A stretch of 13,812 nt of DNA from Acidimicrobiia bacterium (GTDB lineage: Bacteria > Actinomycetota > Acidimicrobiia > Acidimicrobiales > Ilumatobacteraceae). The stretch spans positions 1 through 13,812 of the forward strand of contig RFOJ01000010.1 in NCBI GenBank assembly GCA_009926705.1, written 5' to 3'. The translations under genes were made by a program, and so were the position numbers. This document shows positions 6,752-13,812 of the stretch, in pieces; position 1 is the first letter of the stretch, and every line of letters starts with the position of its first letter. The notes below the pieces were generated by a model, which saw only the letters and a list, made by a program, of their open reading frames with translations, did not search any database and was not told the origin of the DNA.

Positions 6752-6792
6752 CGAGCCGACACGTCGGCAGAATCCGAAGTTCGCGCTTCTCG

Positions 6793-6798
6793 TAGGCT
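6793..6798 (+). promoter_or_regulatory. Candidate -10 element for leaderless tatB-like gene
   Basis: TAGGCT ends 7 nt before the GTG at 6806. The intervening bases (TGCTCCC) contain no Shine-Dalgarno sequence. This fixes the start at 6806 rather than at codons further upstream in the same open frame. Confidence 0.45.
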
Positions 6799-6805
6799 TG
6801 CTCCC

Positions 6806-7309
6806 GTGTTCAACCTGTCGGGCACGGAGCTCGTCTTCATCGCCGTGCTGGGGTTGATCGTGCTCGGCCCCGAGAAGCTCCCAGGCGCGATGCGCCGGGC
6901 GGGAAAGATCTACCGTGAGATCCGCAACATCACCAACACGGTGCAGCGAGAAGTGAACAAAGTGATGGAAGAGCCGATGCGACAGGTGAAGAGTCTCGTC
7001 GAAGAGCCCGCAGAGCAATTGAAGAAGGCAGCGAACGACGCCAACGACATTTTTGCCGGAAAGATGCCGCACCTCGACCAGCGTCGAGCTGCATCTGCGG
7101 CGTCGGCGTACACCGCAGCCGCCAGCCCAGCAGCGACGACGTCGAGTGCCTCAGCAGCCTCAAGCGCCGCCGACACCCCCGACCTCGTGGCAACTGCGAG
7201 CTCCGCCGACGATGCCGCACCCGCACCAAGCGCACCGAGCTCGCTCGATGCCCCGTCGCAGGGCGAGGGCGGCGCGGGCGGCGCCGATCAGCCGGCTACG
7301 GAGGGCTGA
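6806..7309 (+). CDS. Twin-arginine translocase subunit, TatA/TatB family (TatB-like)
   Basis: 167 aa. TatA/B proteins are single-span membrane proteins that work with TatC to export folded proteins with twin-arginine signals. The N-terminus VFNLSGTELVFIAVLGL-IVLGPEKLP contains Glu8 and Gly21-Pro22 at the same positions as E. coli TatB, which argues for TatB (receptor complex) rather than TatA (pore); the mycobacterial gene at this place is tatA. An amphipathic helix follows (about 27-60), then a charged helical stretch to about 90. The last 70 residues are a low-complexity Ala/Ser/Pro/Asp tail, probably disordered. The open frame extends far upstream, but that part is the antisense of gdpD. 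The GTG is supported by position 1 of the family alignment and by TAGGCT 7 nt upstream. One nt separates its stop from tatC. Confidence 0.85.
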   Translation: MFNLSGTELVFIAVLGLIVLGPEKLPGAMRRAGKIYREIRNITNTVQREVNKVMEEPMRQVKSLVEEPAEQLKKAANDANDIFAGKMPHLDQRRAASAASAYTAAASPAATTSSASAASSAADTPDLVATASSADDAAPAPSAPSSLDAPSQGEGGAGGADQPATEG

Positions 7310-7310
7310 C

Positions 7311-8081
7311 ATGGTGCGTACACGGCGCCAGGCCAACAGCATGACAATCATGCAGCACCTGGCCGAGCTGCGTAACCGGCTGGTGATCTCGATCTTCGCG
7401 ATCGCCGTCGGCGCGACGGTCTTGCTCATCGCCTACGAGCCCGTGCTCAACTTCCTCGTGTCGCCGTACCGCGACTTGTGCGCGAGCAAGTCGAGCCTTC
7501 GGTGCGACGGAACGCTCTATGCACTGGGCCCAATCGACGGATTCGCGGCACGTATGCGCATCGCGGCATGGGGCGGCGTCGTCATGGCGCTTCCGGTGGT
7601 GTTGTGGAACATCTGGCGATTCATCGTGCCGGCGCTCACGAAGCGAGAGAAGCGGTACTCGTACTTCTTCGTCGTGTCATCGGTGGTGCTCTTCGTATTC
7701 GGCGCTTACCTCGCGTGGTGGACGCTCGACAAAGCCCTCGAGTTTCTCATCGGATGGTCGGGTGCCGACGTCACGCAGAACTACCAGATCAACAAGTACG
7801 TCAACCTCGTGGTGCTAATGATGCTCTCGTTCGGAGTCGGTTTTCTCACGCCGGTGCTGCTCGTCTTTCTGCAACTCGTGGAAGTCGTATCGCCGCGCAC
7901 ATTGATCACTCAGTGGCGCTACGTCATCGTCATCATCTTCATCGTGGCGGCCGTGATCACGCCGAGCGGCGACCCGATCACCCTCATGGCACTCGGCGTG
8001 CCGCTCACCGTTCTGTATCTGATTGCCGTGGCCATCGGCGCACTGCTCTTGTGGCGCCGCCGCAAGACGGCTGACGCGTGA
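7311..8081 (+). CDS. tatC: Twin-arginine translocase subunit TatC
   Basis: 256 aa, the usual TatC size. TatC is the six-helix membrane protein that binds the twin-arginine signal peptide and organises TatA/B. Seen: the cytoplasmic N-terminal motif MQHLAELRNRL at about 14-24, the first loop with YRDLC, WRFIVPALTKREKR (the conserved F-x-x-P-x-L-x-x-x-E-R block between helices 2 and 3), further helices at roughly 116-140, 160-182, 197-213 and 221-245, and the late block ITPSGDP before the last helix. GGAGGG at 7300-7305 sits 5 nt before the ATG, a good ribosome binding site and the clearest one in the window. Longer frames upstream overlap the tatB-like gene and are rejected. The stop overlaps the helY start as GTGA, so translation of the two is probably coupled. 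Confidence 0.94.
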   Translation: MVRTRRQANSMTIMQHLAELRNRLVISIFAIAVGATVLLIAYEPVLNFLVSPYRDLCASKSSLRCDGTLYALGPIDGFAARMRIAAWGGVVMALPVVLWNIWRFIVPALTKREKRYSYFFVVSSVVLFVFGAYLAWWTLDKALEFLIGWSGADVTQNYQINKYVNLVVLMMLSFGVGFLTPVLLVFLQLVEVVSPRTLITQWRYVIVIIFIVAAVITPSGDPITLMALGVPLTVLYLIAVAIGALLLWRRRKTADA

Positions 8082-10684
8082 ACGACACCGCACGCCGGCG
8101 CCGACTCGCTCGCTACGGTTTCGCCCCCGACCCGTTCCAAGAGCAGGCCTTCGACGCCCTCGACGCGGGGGAGTCGGTGCTCGTCGCGGCGCCAACCGGT
8201 TCTGGCAAGACGGTGATCGCGGAGTATGGCCTCGAGATGGCGGTCGAGGCAGGCAAGCGCGGCTTCTACACCGCGCCGATCAAAGCTCTCTCCAACCAGA
8301 AGTACCACGATCTGTGTGCGTTCTACGGCAACGACCGTGTCGGTCTCTTGACCGGCGACAACGCCATCAACGTCGACGCACCGCTCCTCGTGATGACCAC
8401 CGAAGTGCTGCGAAACATGATTTATGCCCGCTCGCCGTCGCTCGATCAGCTCGGCGTGGTGGTGCTCGACGAAGTGCACTTCTTGCAAGACGAGTACCGG
8501 GGCCCCGTGTGGGAAGAAGTGATCATTCACCTCGACCCCGAAGTGCGTCTCGTGGCGCTCTCGGCGACGGTGAGCAACGCAGAAGAGATTGCCGACTGGC
8601 TCACCACCGTGCGCGGCCCGACGAGGGCAGTGGTGGAAGGCAAGCGACCGGTCGAGCTGCACAACATGTACGCCTATGGAGACAAGGCGAACGACGAAAT
8701 CATGCTCGTCGAGACGCTGGTCAACGGAGCAGCGAACCCCAAAGTTCTGAAGATCGAGTCAGGCGAGCACGACGCGATACGCCGACGCGGCGGCAAGCGC
8801 GGCAGATCGCGGATGTTCCCGCCGTCCCGGCTGGACATCGTCGACGTCCTGCGCGACAACGACTTGTTGCCAGCCATCTACTTCATCTTCAGCCGTAACC
8901 AGTGCGACGAGTCGGCGGCGTCGTGCTACAAAGCCGGAATTCGCCTCACGAGCGAATCGGAGCGGGAAGAGATTCGCGAGATTGTCGACAGCCGAGTGGA
9001 AGGCCTGTCTGACGACGACCTTGCGGCGCTCGGTTTCACCATGTTCGCGGCACAAGTCGAGTCGGGTATCGCCGCCCACCACGCAGGCATGGTGCCGACC
9101 TTCAAAGAGATCGTCGAAGCACTCTTCGTGCGCGGCCTCGTGAAAGTGGTCTTTGCCACCGAGACTCTGGCGGTGGGCATCAACATGCCTGCGCGCGCGG
9201 TGGTGATCGACAAAATGTCGAAGTTCACCGGAGAACACCACCAGACACTGAAGGCGAGCGAATACACGCAGCTGACTGGTCGCGCCGGGCGCCGCGGCAT
9301 CGACACGCTCGGTCACGCCATCGTCGTGTGGAACCCCTTCGTGCCGTTCGACCAGGTGGCAGCAGTAGCGACGAGCCGCACGTTCCGATTGAGCTCAGCG
9401 TTCCGCACGACGTACAACATGGCGGTCAACTTGGTGCGAACCCACTCACCAGAAGAGACACGCCACCTGCTCAACTTGTCGCTCGCGCAGTACCAAGCCA
9501 GCAAGGGCGTGGTGGAGGTACAGGCTCGCATCGCCAAACGTCAGAAGGAGCGCGACCGGCTGCGCGCGCAGTCGAAGAGTGAGTTCGGAGACATCGACGA
9601 CTACCGGAGACTCTTTGCAAAAGAACCCGGCGAGCGCGACCGCACCGAGATTGAGATGAGCCTCATGGCGCTGCGGGCCGGAGACGTGGCATGGTTCGAC
9701 GACAACCTCGGGCTGGTCCTCAGCACCTCCGTACGCGCCAAGGGCGTGAAAGTGAAGGTGCTGTTCGGCAATCGATCGCTGCGCGCACTCACCGCCGACG
9801 AACTGGTTCGCTCTGTCTCCACCGCGACGCATCTGCCGATCGACGGCGTAGCAGTGACCGGCCACCAAGGAAAGATCATCGACCAGAACGACCCGCGGGT
9901 GCTGCGCGAACTGGCGCATCGCCTAGTGCGCTTGAAGATCGACAAGCCGAAGTCACCGCCGCCCGCCGCCAAGAACCAGCATCCGTGCGCGCAAGACCCC
10001 GACCTCAAGTTCAAGCTCAATGCCGCGAAGTCGGCCGATCGCATCGACCGAGAAATTGCGCAATTGGAGACACGAGTTGACAAGGCCGCCGAGGTCGTGA
10101 GTCAGCGGTTCGACGATGTCATCAGCCTGCTCGAACGGTGGGACTACGTGAGCGACTGGCGCCTCACGCCGCGCGGCGCGCTCTTGTCGCGGGTGTTTCA
10201 CGAATCCGACCTGCTCGTCGCCGAGACCATCGCCACGAAGCTCCTCGACGGGCTCGACCCGACGTCGCTTGCCGCCCTGTGCTCAACCTTCGTTTACGAG
10301 CACCGCAGCCCCGAGCCGGCACCGGAACCGACGTTTCCTTCAACGCAGCTGAAGTCGCGCTTCCGCCAAATCCAGCAATTGAGCATGCGCTTGCAGCGCG
10401 AAGAGTCGGCGGCTGGTCTCACGCCGCACCGCGCCCCCGACGCTGGCTATGTCGACACGGTGGTGAAGTGGGCGAGCGGCTCCGAGCTCGCCGACTTGCT
10501 CGACGAAGACACGACGCCTGGCGACTTCGTGCGCACGATGAAGCAACTCATCGACTTGTTGCGCCAGGTCGCACAACATGCACCCGACGAGGTGACGCGC
10601 GGAGCAGCCGACGCGGCGGTCGACCGCGTCTTGCGCGGCGTGGTGTTGAGCGCGAGCACAATGCCCATCGGTGGCGCCGCATGA
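8078..10684 (+). CDS. helY: Ski2/Mtr4-like DExH-box RNA helicase (HelY type)
   Basis: 868 aa. Superfamily 2 helicase related to Ski2/Mtr4 and mycobacterial HelY; a role in RNA processing or decay is likely but not established by sequence. Motifs in order: Walker A APTGSGKT at 38-45, TAPIKALSNQK at 65-75, DEVH at 131-134, SAT at 162-164, the second RecA domain with IYFIFSRNQCD (about 267-277), TETLAVGINMP at 361-371 and QLTGRAGRRG at 398-407. A winged-helix/ratchet region follows, and the last about 180 residues look like the DSHCT domain typical of the subfamily. The GTG start overlaps the tatC stop by 4 nt. tatA/B-tatC-helY is a conserved actinobacterial arrangement, though no functional link between export and the helicase is known. 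Its stop overlaps the start of an eight-codon micro-ORF. Confidence 0.93.
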   Translation: MNDTARRRRLARYGFAPDPFQEQAFDALDAGESVLVAAPTGSGKTVIAEYGLEMAVEAGKRGFYTAPIKALSNQKYHDLCAFYGNDRVGLLTGDNAINVDAPLLVMTTEVLRNMIYARSPSLDQLGVVVLDEVHFLQDEYRGPVWEEVIIHLDPEVRLVALSATVSNAEEIADWLTTVRGPTRAVVEGKRPVELHNMYAYGDKANDEIMLVETLVNGAANPKVLKIESGEHDAIRRRGGKRGRSRMFPPSRLDIVDVLRDNDLLPAIYFIFSRNQCDESAASCYKAGIRLTSESEREEIREIVDSRVEGLSDDDLAALGFTMFAAQVESGIAAHHAGMVPTFKEIVEALFVRGLVKVVFATETLAVGINMPARAVVIDKMSKFTGEHHQTLKASEYTQLTGRAGRRGIDTLGHAIVVWNPFVPFDQVAAVATSRTFRLSSAFRTTYNMAVNLVRTHSPEETRHLLNLSLAQYQASKGVVEVQARIAKRQKERDRLRAQSKSEFGDIDDYRRLFAKEPGERDRTEIEMSLMALRAGDVAWFDDNLGLVLSTSVRAKGVKVKVLFGNRSLRALTADELVRSVSTATHLPIDGVAVTGHQGKIIDQNDPRVLRELAHRLVRLKIDKPKSPPPAAKNQHPCAQDPDLKFKLNAAKSADRIDREIAQLETRVDKAAEVVSQRFDDVISLLERWDYVSDWRLTPRGALLSRVFHESDLLVAETIATKLLDGLDPTSLAALCSTFVYEHRSPEPAPEPTFPSTQLKSRFRQIQQLSMRLQREESAAGLTPHRAPDAGYVDTVVKWASGSELADLLDEDTTPGDFVRTMKQLIDLLRQVAQHAPDEVTRGAADAAVDRVLRGVVLSASTMPIGGAA

Positions 10685-10707
10685 TTCTCGTGAGACGCAC
10701 GACATGA
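10681..10707 (+). other. Micro-ORF linking helY to the next gene (MILVRRTT)
   Basis: ATG at 10681 overlaps the helY stop as ATGA. Eight codons later its own TGA (10705-10707) overlaps the ATG of the following gene at 10704, again as ATGA. Both ends therefore have the 4-nt overlap typical of translational coupling. The geometry repeats what is seen after dop and prcA, without sequence repetition. Confidence 0.35.
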
Positions 10708-11318
10708 CCATCGAGAAGGGTCAGCCGTGGGGCACCGAAGGCGTCGCACCCCACGACCTCGTGGTGGCCCGTGACGAAGAGGCTGCGGCCCGTGCGGTAG
10801 CACACGGTTCGCGACACATCGCGTTGTGCAGCGGTGACTTGCTCACCGCTCTCGGTTCGAGCGCAAAGGCAACCGAGTTGCGCATCGGCGGTCGATGTCG
10901 ACTGCTGCCGTTCGATGCATACGAGGTGACCCTGAGCGTGAGAGGCCGCAGAGCTTCAACCTTGGCAGTCTCTACGGTGCTGATCGGTGGCACTCGTCGA
11001 CCCGCATGGTGGTTCACCGCAGGTGGTTTTGTCGACAACTTGAACGTGGCACCGAATTCGCACCCCAACGATGGTCGCGCCGATGCACTGGAGTGGTCGC
11101 GCCTCGGCTTGCGCCAGGTGGTGGCGATTCGTCGACGCATGCGCATGGGCGACCATCTTCCGCACCCAGCCCTGCACACAGCGCGCGGCGAGTCGGTGAC
11201 CTGGCAATCACCCCGAGCGGCCGAGTCGGTCAGCATCGACGGGCGCGCGTGGGGGCGTGCCGATCACGTCACTGTCACGGTGCGCCCAGACGCATTCGTG
11301 CTGTGTGTGCCCAATTAG
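10704..11318 (+). CDS. DAGK/YegS C-terminal-domain-like protein
   Basis: 204 aa. Related actinobacterial proteins next to HelY-type helicases are often labelled diacylglycerol kinase. The C-terminal half resembles the beta-sandwich domain of the YegS/DAGK family: NLNVAPNSHPNDGRADALE matches the family's APxAxxxDGxLDV stretch, and SIDGRAWGRADHVTVTVRPDA resembles the closing DGE...V.P.AL strands. The N-terminal nucleotide-binding domain with its GGDGT motif is missing, so kinase activity is doubtful; the first 90 residues contain a possible remnant (LCSGDLLTALG at about 52-62). Conserved-looking HPNDGR and HPAL suggest a retained ligand or structural role. The start at 10704 overlaps a micro-ORF stop; the upstream in-frame codon at 10671 lies inside helY. 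The stop TAG is part of the promoter-like hexamer of the next gene. The function is unknown. Confidence 0.72.
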   Translation: MTIEKGQPWGTEGVAPHDLVVARDEEAAARAVAHGSRHIALCSGDLLTALGSSAKATELRIGGRCRLLPFDAYEVTLSVRGRRASTLAVSTVLIGGTRRPAWWFTAGGFVDNLNVAPNSHPNDGRADALEWSRLGLRQVVAIRRRMRMGDHLPHPALHTARGESVTWQSPRAAESVSIDGRAWGRADHVTVTVRPDAFVLCVPN

Positions 11319-11321
11319 CCT
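11316..11321 (+). promoter_or_regulatory. Candidate -10 element for leaderless M20 gene
   Basis: TAGCCT ends 8 nt before the ATG at 11330, and its TAG is also the stop codon of the preceding gene. The 8 nt between (CTCTCCTC) are the opposite of a Shine-Dalgarno sequence, so initiation from a leadered mRNA looks poor. Confidence 0.4.
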
Positions 11322-11329
11322 CTCTCCTC

Positions 11330-12538
11330 ATGGCACTTGACGAACAACAGATCGCTGAACTCAAGGCTCGCGCCTGCGCCGACATCGACGCCCGGGCCGC
11401 CGACCTCATCGCAGCGAGCCACGACATTCACGCCCATCCAGAGACCAACTACGAAGAGCGCTACGCCCACGACCGACTCACCCGCATGATTGACGAAGCG
11501 GGCTACGGCGTTACGCGTGGCGCGTACAACATCGACACCGCCTTCCAGACCAACGTCGGCTCGCGAGGGCTCAACGTGTCGGTGCTCTGCGAATACGACG
11601 CACTGCCTGGCATAGGCCATGCGTGCGGCCACAACATCATTGCCGCCGCCGGGCTCGGCGCAGGCCTCGCGCTCGCCGGCATCGCCGATGATGCAGGCGG
11701 GCGACTCACGCTCATGGGAACCCCCGCTGAAGAAGGCGGCGGCGGAAAAGTCGAGATGGCTCGTGCCGGAGCATTCAACGGCGTCGATGCATCGATGATG
11801 ATCCACCCCTCCGATCGCGACTTGGCGCGCATGAACGCCATCGCCATCCAGCAAGCGATCGTCAAGTTCTACGGCCAGGCTGCGCACGCCGCAGTATCGC
11901 CGCACCTCGGCCGAAACGCACTCGACGCGGCCGTGCTCGGCTACATGAACGTCGCCGCGTTGCGCCAGCACATTCGACCCACCGAGCGCGTGCACGGCAT
12001 CTTCACCAAAGCAGGGGAGAAGCCCAACATCGTGCCACGCGAAGCAGAGATGGACTGGTACGTGCGCAGCGACACCATCGAGACGCTGCAACCGCTCAAG
12101 CAGCGCGTTGCGTCGTGCCTCGAAGCTGGGGCGAAGGCCACCGACTGCCGAGTCGAGATGACCTGGGATACGCACGCCTATGCCGACATCGTCGACAACA
12201 TTCCGCTGCTCGACGCGTATGCGGCGAACTCCACGTCACTGGGTCGACCTTTGACATCGGCATACATGCACGGGCAGGGCGGCGGCTCCACCGACATGGG
12301 CAACGTGAGCTACCTCACCCCGACCATCCACCCGATGCTCGCGGTCGCACCACAGGGCGTGTCGCTGCACTCGCCGCAATTCGCCGACTACACCAAGTCG
12401 AAAGAGGCCGACAAGGCGGTGCTGGACGGCGCCAAGATCATGGCGATGACCGTCATCGACCTGTGGACGCGGGCAGAACTGCAAAAGAACGTGAAAGAAG
12501 CGTTCGGTGACGGCCGCGTGCCCGAAGGGGTGCTCTAA
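11330..12538 (+). CDS. M20 family metallo-amidohydrolase (AbgB / PM20D2-like)
   Basis: 402 aa. M20 enzymes hydrolyse amide bonds with a dinuclear metal site; this one looks closest to the p-aminobenzoyl-glutamate hydrolase (AbgB) and PM20D2 dipeptidase branch, but its substrate cannot be read from sequence. Probable metal ligands: the segment HAHPETNYEE at 34-43, LCEYDALPGIGHACGHN at 86-102 with Cys99 and His101, TPAEEGGGGK at 131-140 with catalytic/metal Glu134-Glu135, His159, and SLHSPQF with His347. The lid (dimerisation) domain is about 175-290, starting near KFYGQAAHAAV. GSTDMGNVS at 319-327 is characteristic of AbgB relatives. No signal peptide is seen. The frame is open upstream to 10895, but that stretch overlaps the DAGK-like gene. 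Start ATG 11330 gives the normal family N-terminus and has TAGCCT 8 nt upstream. Confidence 0.88.
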   Translation: MALDEQQIAELKARACADIDARAADLIAASHDIHAHPETNYEERYAHDRLTRMIDEAGYGVTRGAYNIDTAFQTNVGSRGLNVSVLCEYDALPGIGHACGHNIIAAAGLGAGLALAGIADDAGGRLTLMGTPAEEGGGGKVEMARAGAFNGVDASMMIHPSDRDLARMNAIAIQQAIVKFYGQAAHAAVSPHLGRNALDAAVLGYMNVAALRQHIRPTERVHGIFTKAGEKPNIVPREAEMDWYVRSDTIETLQPLKQRVASCLEAGAKATDCRVEMTWDTHAYADIVDNIPLLDAYAANSTSLGRPLTSAYMHGQGGGSTDMGNVSYLTPTIHPMLAVAPQGVSLHSPQFADYTKSKEADKAVLDGAKIMAMTVIDLWTRAELQKNVKEAFGDGRVPEGVL

Positions 12539-12556
12539 AACCTCGCCCTCGTTTCG

Positions 12557-12562
12557 TAGTAT
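12557..12562 (+). promoter_or_regulatory. Candidate -10 element for leaderless thyX-like gene
   Basis: TAGTAT ends 8 nt before the GTG at 12571, in the 32-nt gap after the M20 stop. A weak -35 match (TCTAAA, 12534-12539) is 17 bp upstream. No Shine-Dalgarno sequence is seen. Confidence 0.45.
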
Positions 12563-12570
12563 CGGCACTC

Positions 12571-13812
12571 GTGTCGGTCTACGTTCCGGAGCAGTTCACA
12601 CCCGACGAAGCCGCAGTGTTGCGGCGCTACTTCACCAATCTCGACCTGCCGGTCTTTGCGCTCGTCAATCTTCCTGAGGTGGTCAAGGGCGCGCTCTTTG
12701 CCCGCTACAGCCGCACCGCAAAGAGTCTGCGTCGCTTGTTCTTGGACGAGTTCGTCGGCGACCTCGATTTGGCGGGTGACGAGACGGTCGACGCGACGGT
12801 CGGTGTGTCGCGCGCGGAAGAACTGTACGAACGAATCTTCGTCGAGTACGGGGACGACTCCGTGGCCCAGCTCGGTGGCGTTCACCTCGCCTGTGAGCAG
12901 GCCTCGAATGTGCTCACCAAAATCTTGGAGTGGGGACGGCTCATGTCGTACCTCGAGCAGAGCACTCGCTACATCTCCTACGACGCGCGGCTCGGCGGGC
13001 GTTACCGCTACTACCGAGACCCGGAAGTGTGCTCGGGCCCGTTGGGCACCCGTTATGTCGGCGACATGGACCGCATGTTCGACACGTACAGCGAGCTCGT
13101 CGACAAGGTCACCAACCACGTGCGTGCGACCGTGCCGCGCGGCGCCAACGACTCCGACTTCATCTATCGCCAAGCGACGCGTGCCAAGGCACTCGACGCC
13201 GTGCGAGGCGTGCTGCCAGCGGCGTCGCTCAGCAACGTGGGCATCTACGGCACCGGACAGGGCTACGAAGCGCTGCTCCTGCGCATGCGTGCCCACCCGC
13301 TGCCCGAAGCTCGCGCGTACGCCGACATGATGCTCTCCGAGTTGCGCAAGGTGATCCCTACATTCCTGCGGCGCGTCGACATGCCCGAGCGAGGCGGACG
13401 CTGGAGCCAGTACCTCGCCGACAACGCATCGAACACCGCCGACCTCGTCGACGAGTACTTCGGCATCGTTGAACCCGAGCCTGCCGCCGAGGTGACGCTC
13501 GTCGACTTCGACCCGGACGGCGAAGACAAGTTGCTCGCTGCGATCTGTTACTCGTCTTCGCACCTTCCTGAATCACAATTGCTGGAGCGCGTGCGATCGC
13601 TCAGCCACGTGCAGCGAGTGGCTCTGATCAGCGCCTACGTGGGTGAGCGCACCAACCGACGACACAAGCCTGGTCGCGCGTTCGAACGTTTGTCGTACCG
13701 CTTCGACGTGCTTGGCGACTATGGCGCATTCCGCGACCTGCAGCGCCACCGTCTGCTCACCATCGAATGGCAGCGCCTCACACCGCACCTCGGTTTTGCA
13801 CGACCCGAACTG
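12571..13812 (+). CDS. Long two-domain ThyX-like (flavin-dependent thymidylate synthase family) protein, 3' end outside window
   Basis: 414 codons from GTG 12571, open to the end of the window. ThyX makes dTMP from dUMP using FAD and methylene-tetrahydrofolate; normal ThyX is about 220-250 aa, so this is a longer form with two ThyX-like halves. In canonical ThyX one signature runs RHRxxSxNExSxRY. Here the first half has WGRLMSYLEQSTRY at about 121-134, which keeps the S, the ExS and the RY but not RHR's first two residues. The second half has RHRLLTIEWQRLT at 392-404, which keeps RHR but not the NExSxRY part. The active site could therefore be assembled from both halves. Proteins like this are usually annotated as FAD-dependent thymidylate synthase; activity is not proven by the sequence. 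It appears to have its own promoter and may be a separate transcription unit. Confidence 0.8.
   Translation, partial: MSVYVPEQFTPDEAAVLRRYFTNLDLPVFALVNLPEVVKGALFARYSRTAKSLRRLFLDEFVGDLDLAGDETVDATVGVSRAEELYERIFVEYGDDSVAQLGGVHLACEQASNVLTKILEWGRLMSYLEQSTRYISYDARLGGRYRYYRDPEVCSGPLGTRYVGDMDRMFDTYSELVDKVTNHVRATVPRGANDSDFIYRQATRAKALDAVRGVLPAASLSNVGIYGTGQGYEALLLRMRAHPLPEARAYADMMLSELRKVIPTFLRRVDMPERGGRWSQYLADNASNTADLVDEYFGIVEPEPAAEVTLVDFDPDGEDKLLAAICYSSSHLPESQLLERVRSLSHVQRVALISAYVGERTNRRHKPGRAFERLSYRFDVLGDYGAFRDLQRHRLLTIEWQRLTPHLGFARPEL

Noticed and set aside
6449..6805. Upstream extension of the tatB-like open frame
   Set aside because: This stretch is the antisense of gdpD, whose motifs are convincing, and the family N-terminus begins at the GTG at 6806.
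7053..7310. Upstream extension of the tatC open frame
   Set aside because: It overlaps the tatB-like tail in another frame; ATG 7311 has a good ribosome binding site and gives the standard TatC N-terminus.
10895..11329. N-terminal extension of the M20 open frame
   Set aside because: It overlaps the DAGK-like gene and encodes Arg/Ser-rich sequence with no M20 similarity; the family N-terminus fits ATG 11330.

Overview
The window carries a high-GC actinobacterial chromosome segment built around the Pup-proteasome locus. In order on the + strand: the 3' end of the proteasomal ATPase gene (mpa/arc), dop, pup, prcB, prcA and pafA, then lepB (signal peptidase I). A glycerophosphodiester phosphodiesterase gene lies on the - strand. 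The + strand continues with a tatB-like gene, tatC, a Ski2-type helicase (helY), a DAGK/YegS C-terminal-domain protein, an M20 amidohydrolase and the first 414 codons of a long two-domain ThyX-like protein that runs off the window. The order dop-pup-prcB-prcA-pafA ... tatA/B-tatC-helY matches Mycobacterium. The GC content, the absence of pafB/pafC beside pafA and the protein sequences suggest a deeper actinobacterial lineage, possibly Acidimicrobiia; this placement is inference.

Region by region. 1-3879 holds the degradation machine: ATPase, depupylase/deamidase, Pup modifier, and beta and alpha subunits. PafA, the ligase, follows at 3919. Pup ends in GGQ, so Dop must deamidate it before PafA can attach it. 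The ATPase ends in GQYL, the tail that docks on the 20S core. 5395-6739 holds lepB and gdpD converging tail to tail, where mycobacteria have pafB and pafC. 6806-11318 is a second + strand run: tatB-like, tatC, helY and the DAGK-like gene. 11330 onward has two genes that each appear to have their own promoter.

Two non-coding patterns stand out. First, the dop-pup and prcA-pafA junctions are short tandem repeats (period 26 and 20 bp) rather than ordinary spacers. Each repeat copy holds a stop codon overlapping a start codon, and the periods are of the form 3n+2. Each copy therefore encodes a micro-ORF that ends exactly where the next begins, forming chains of stop/start overlaps; in the dop chain the micro-peptides all end in SPQT, with only synonymous changes. 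Single micro-ORFs with the same geometry precede prcB and the DAGK-like gene. Second, every gene that seems to start a transcription unit (pup, lepB, gdpD, tatB-like, M20, thyX-like) has a TANNNT hexamer 6-8 nt before its start codon and no Shine-Dalgarno sequence, the pattern expected for leaderless mRNAs. No tRNA, rRNA, CRISPR array, insertion sequence or gene-free stretch over 300 bases was seen.
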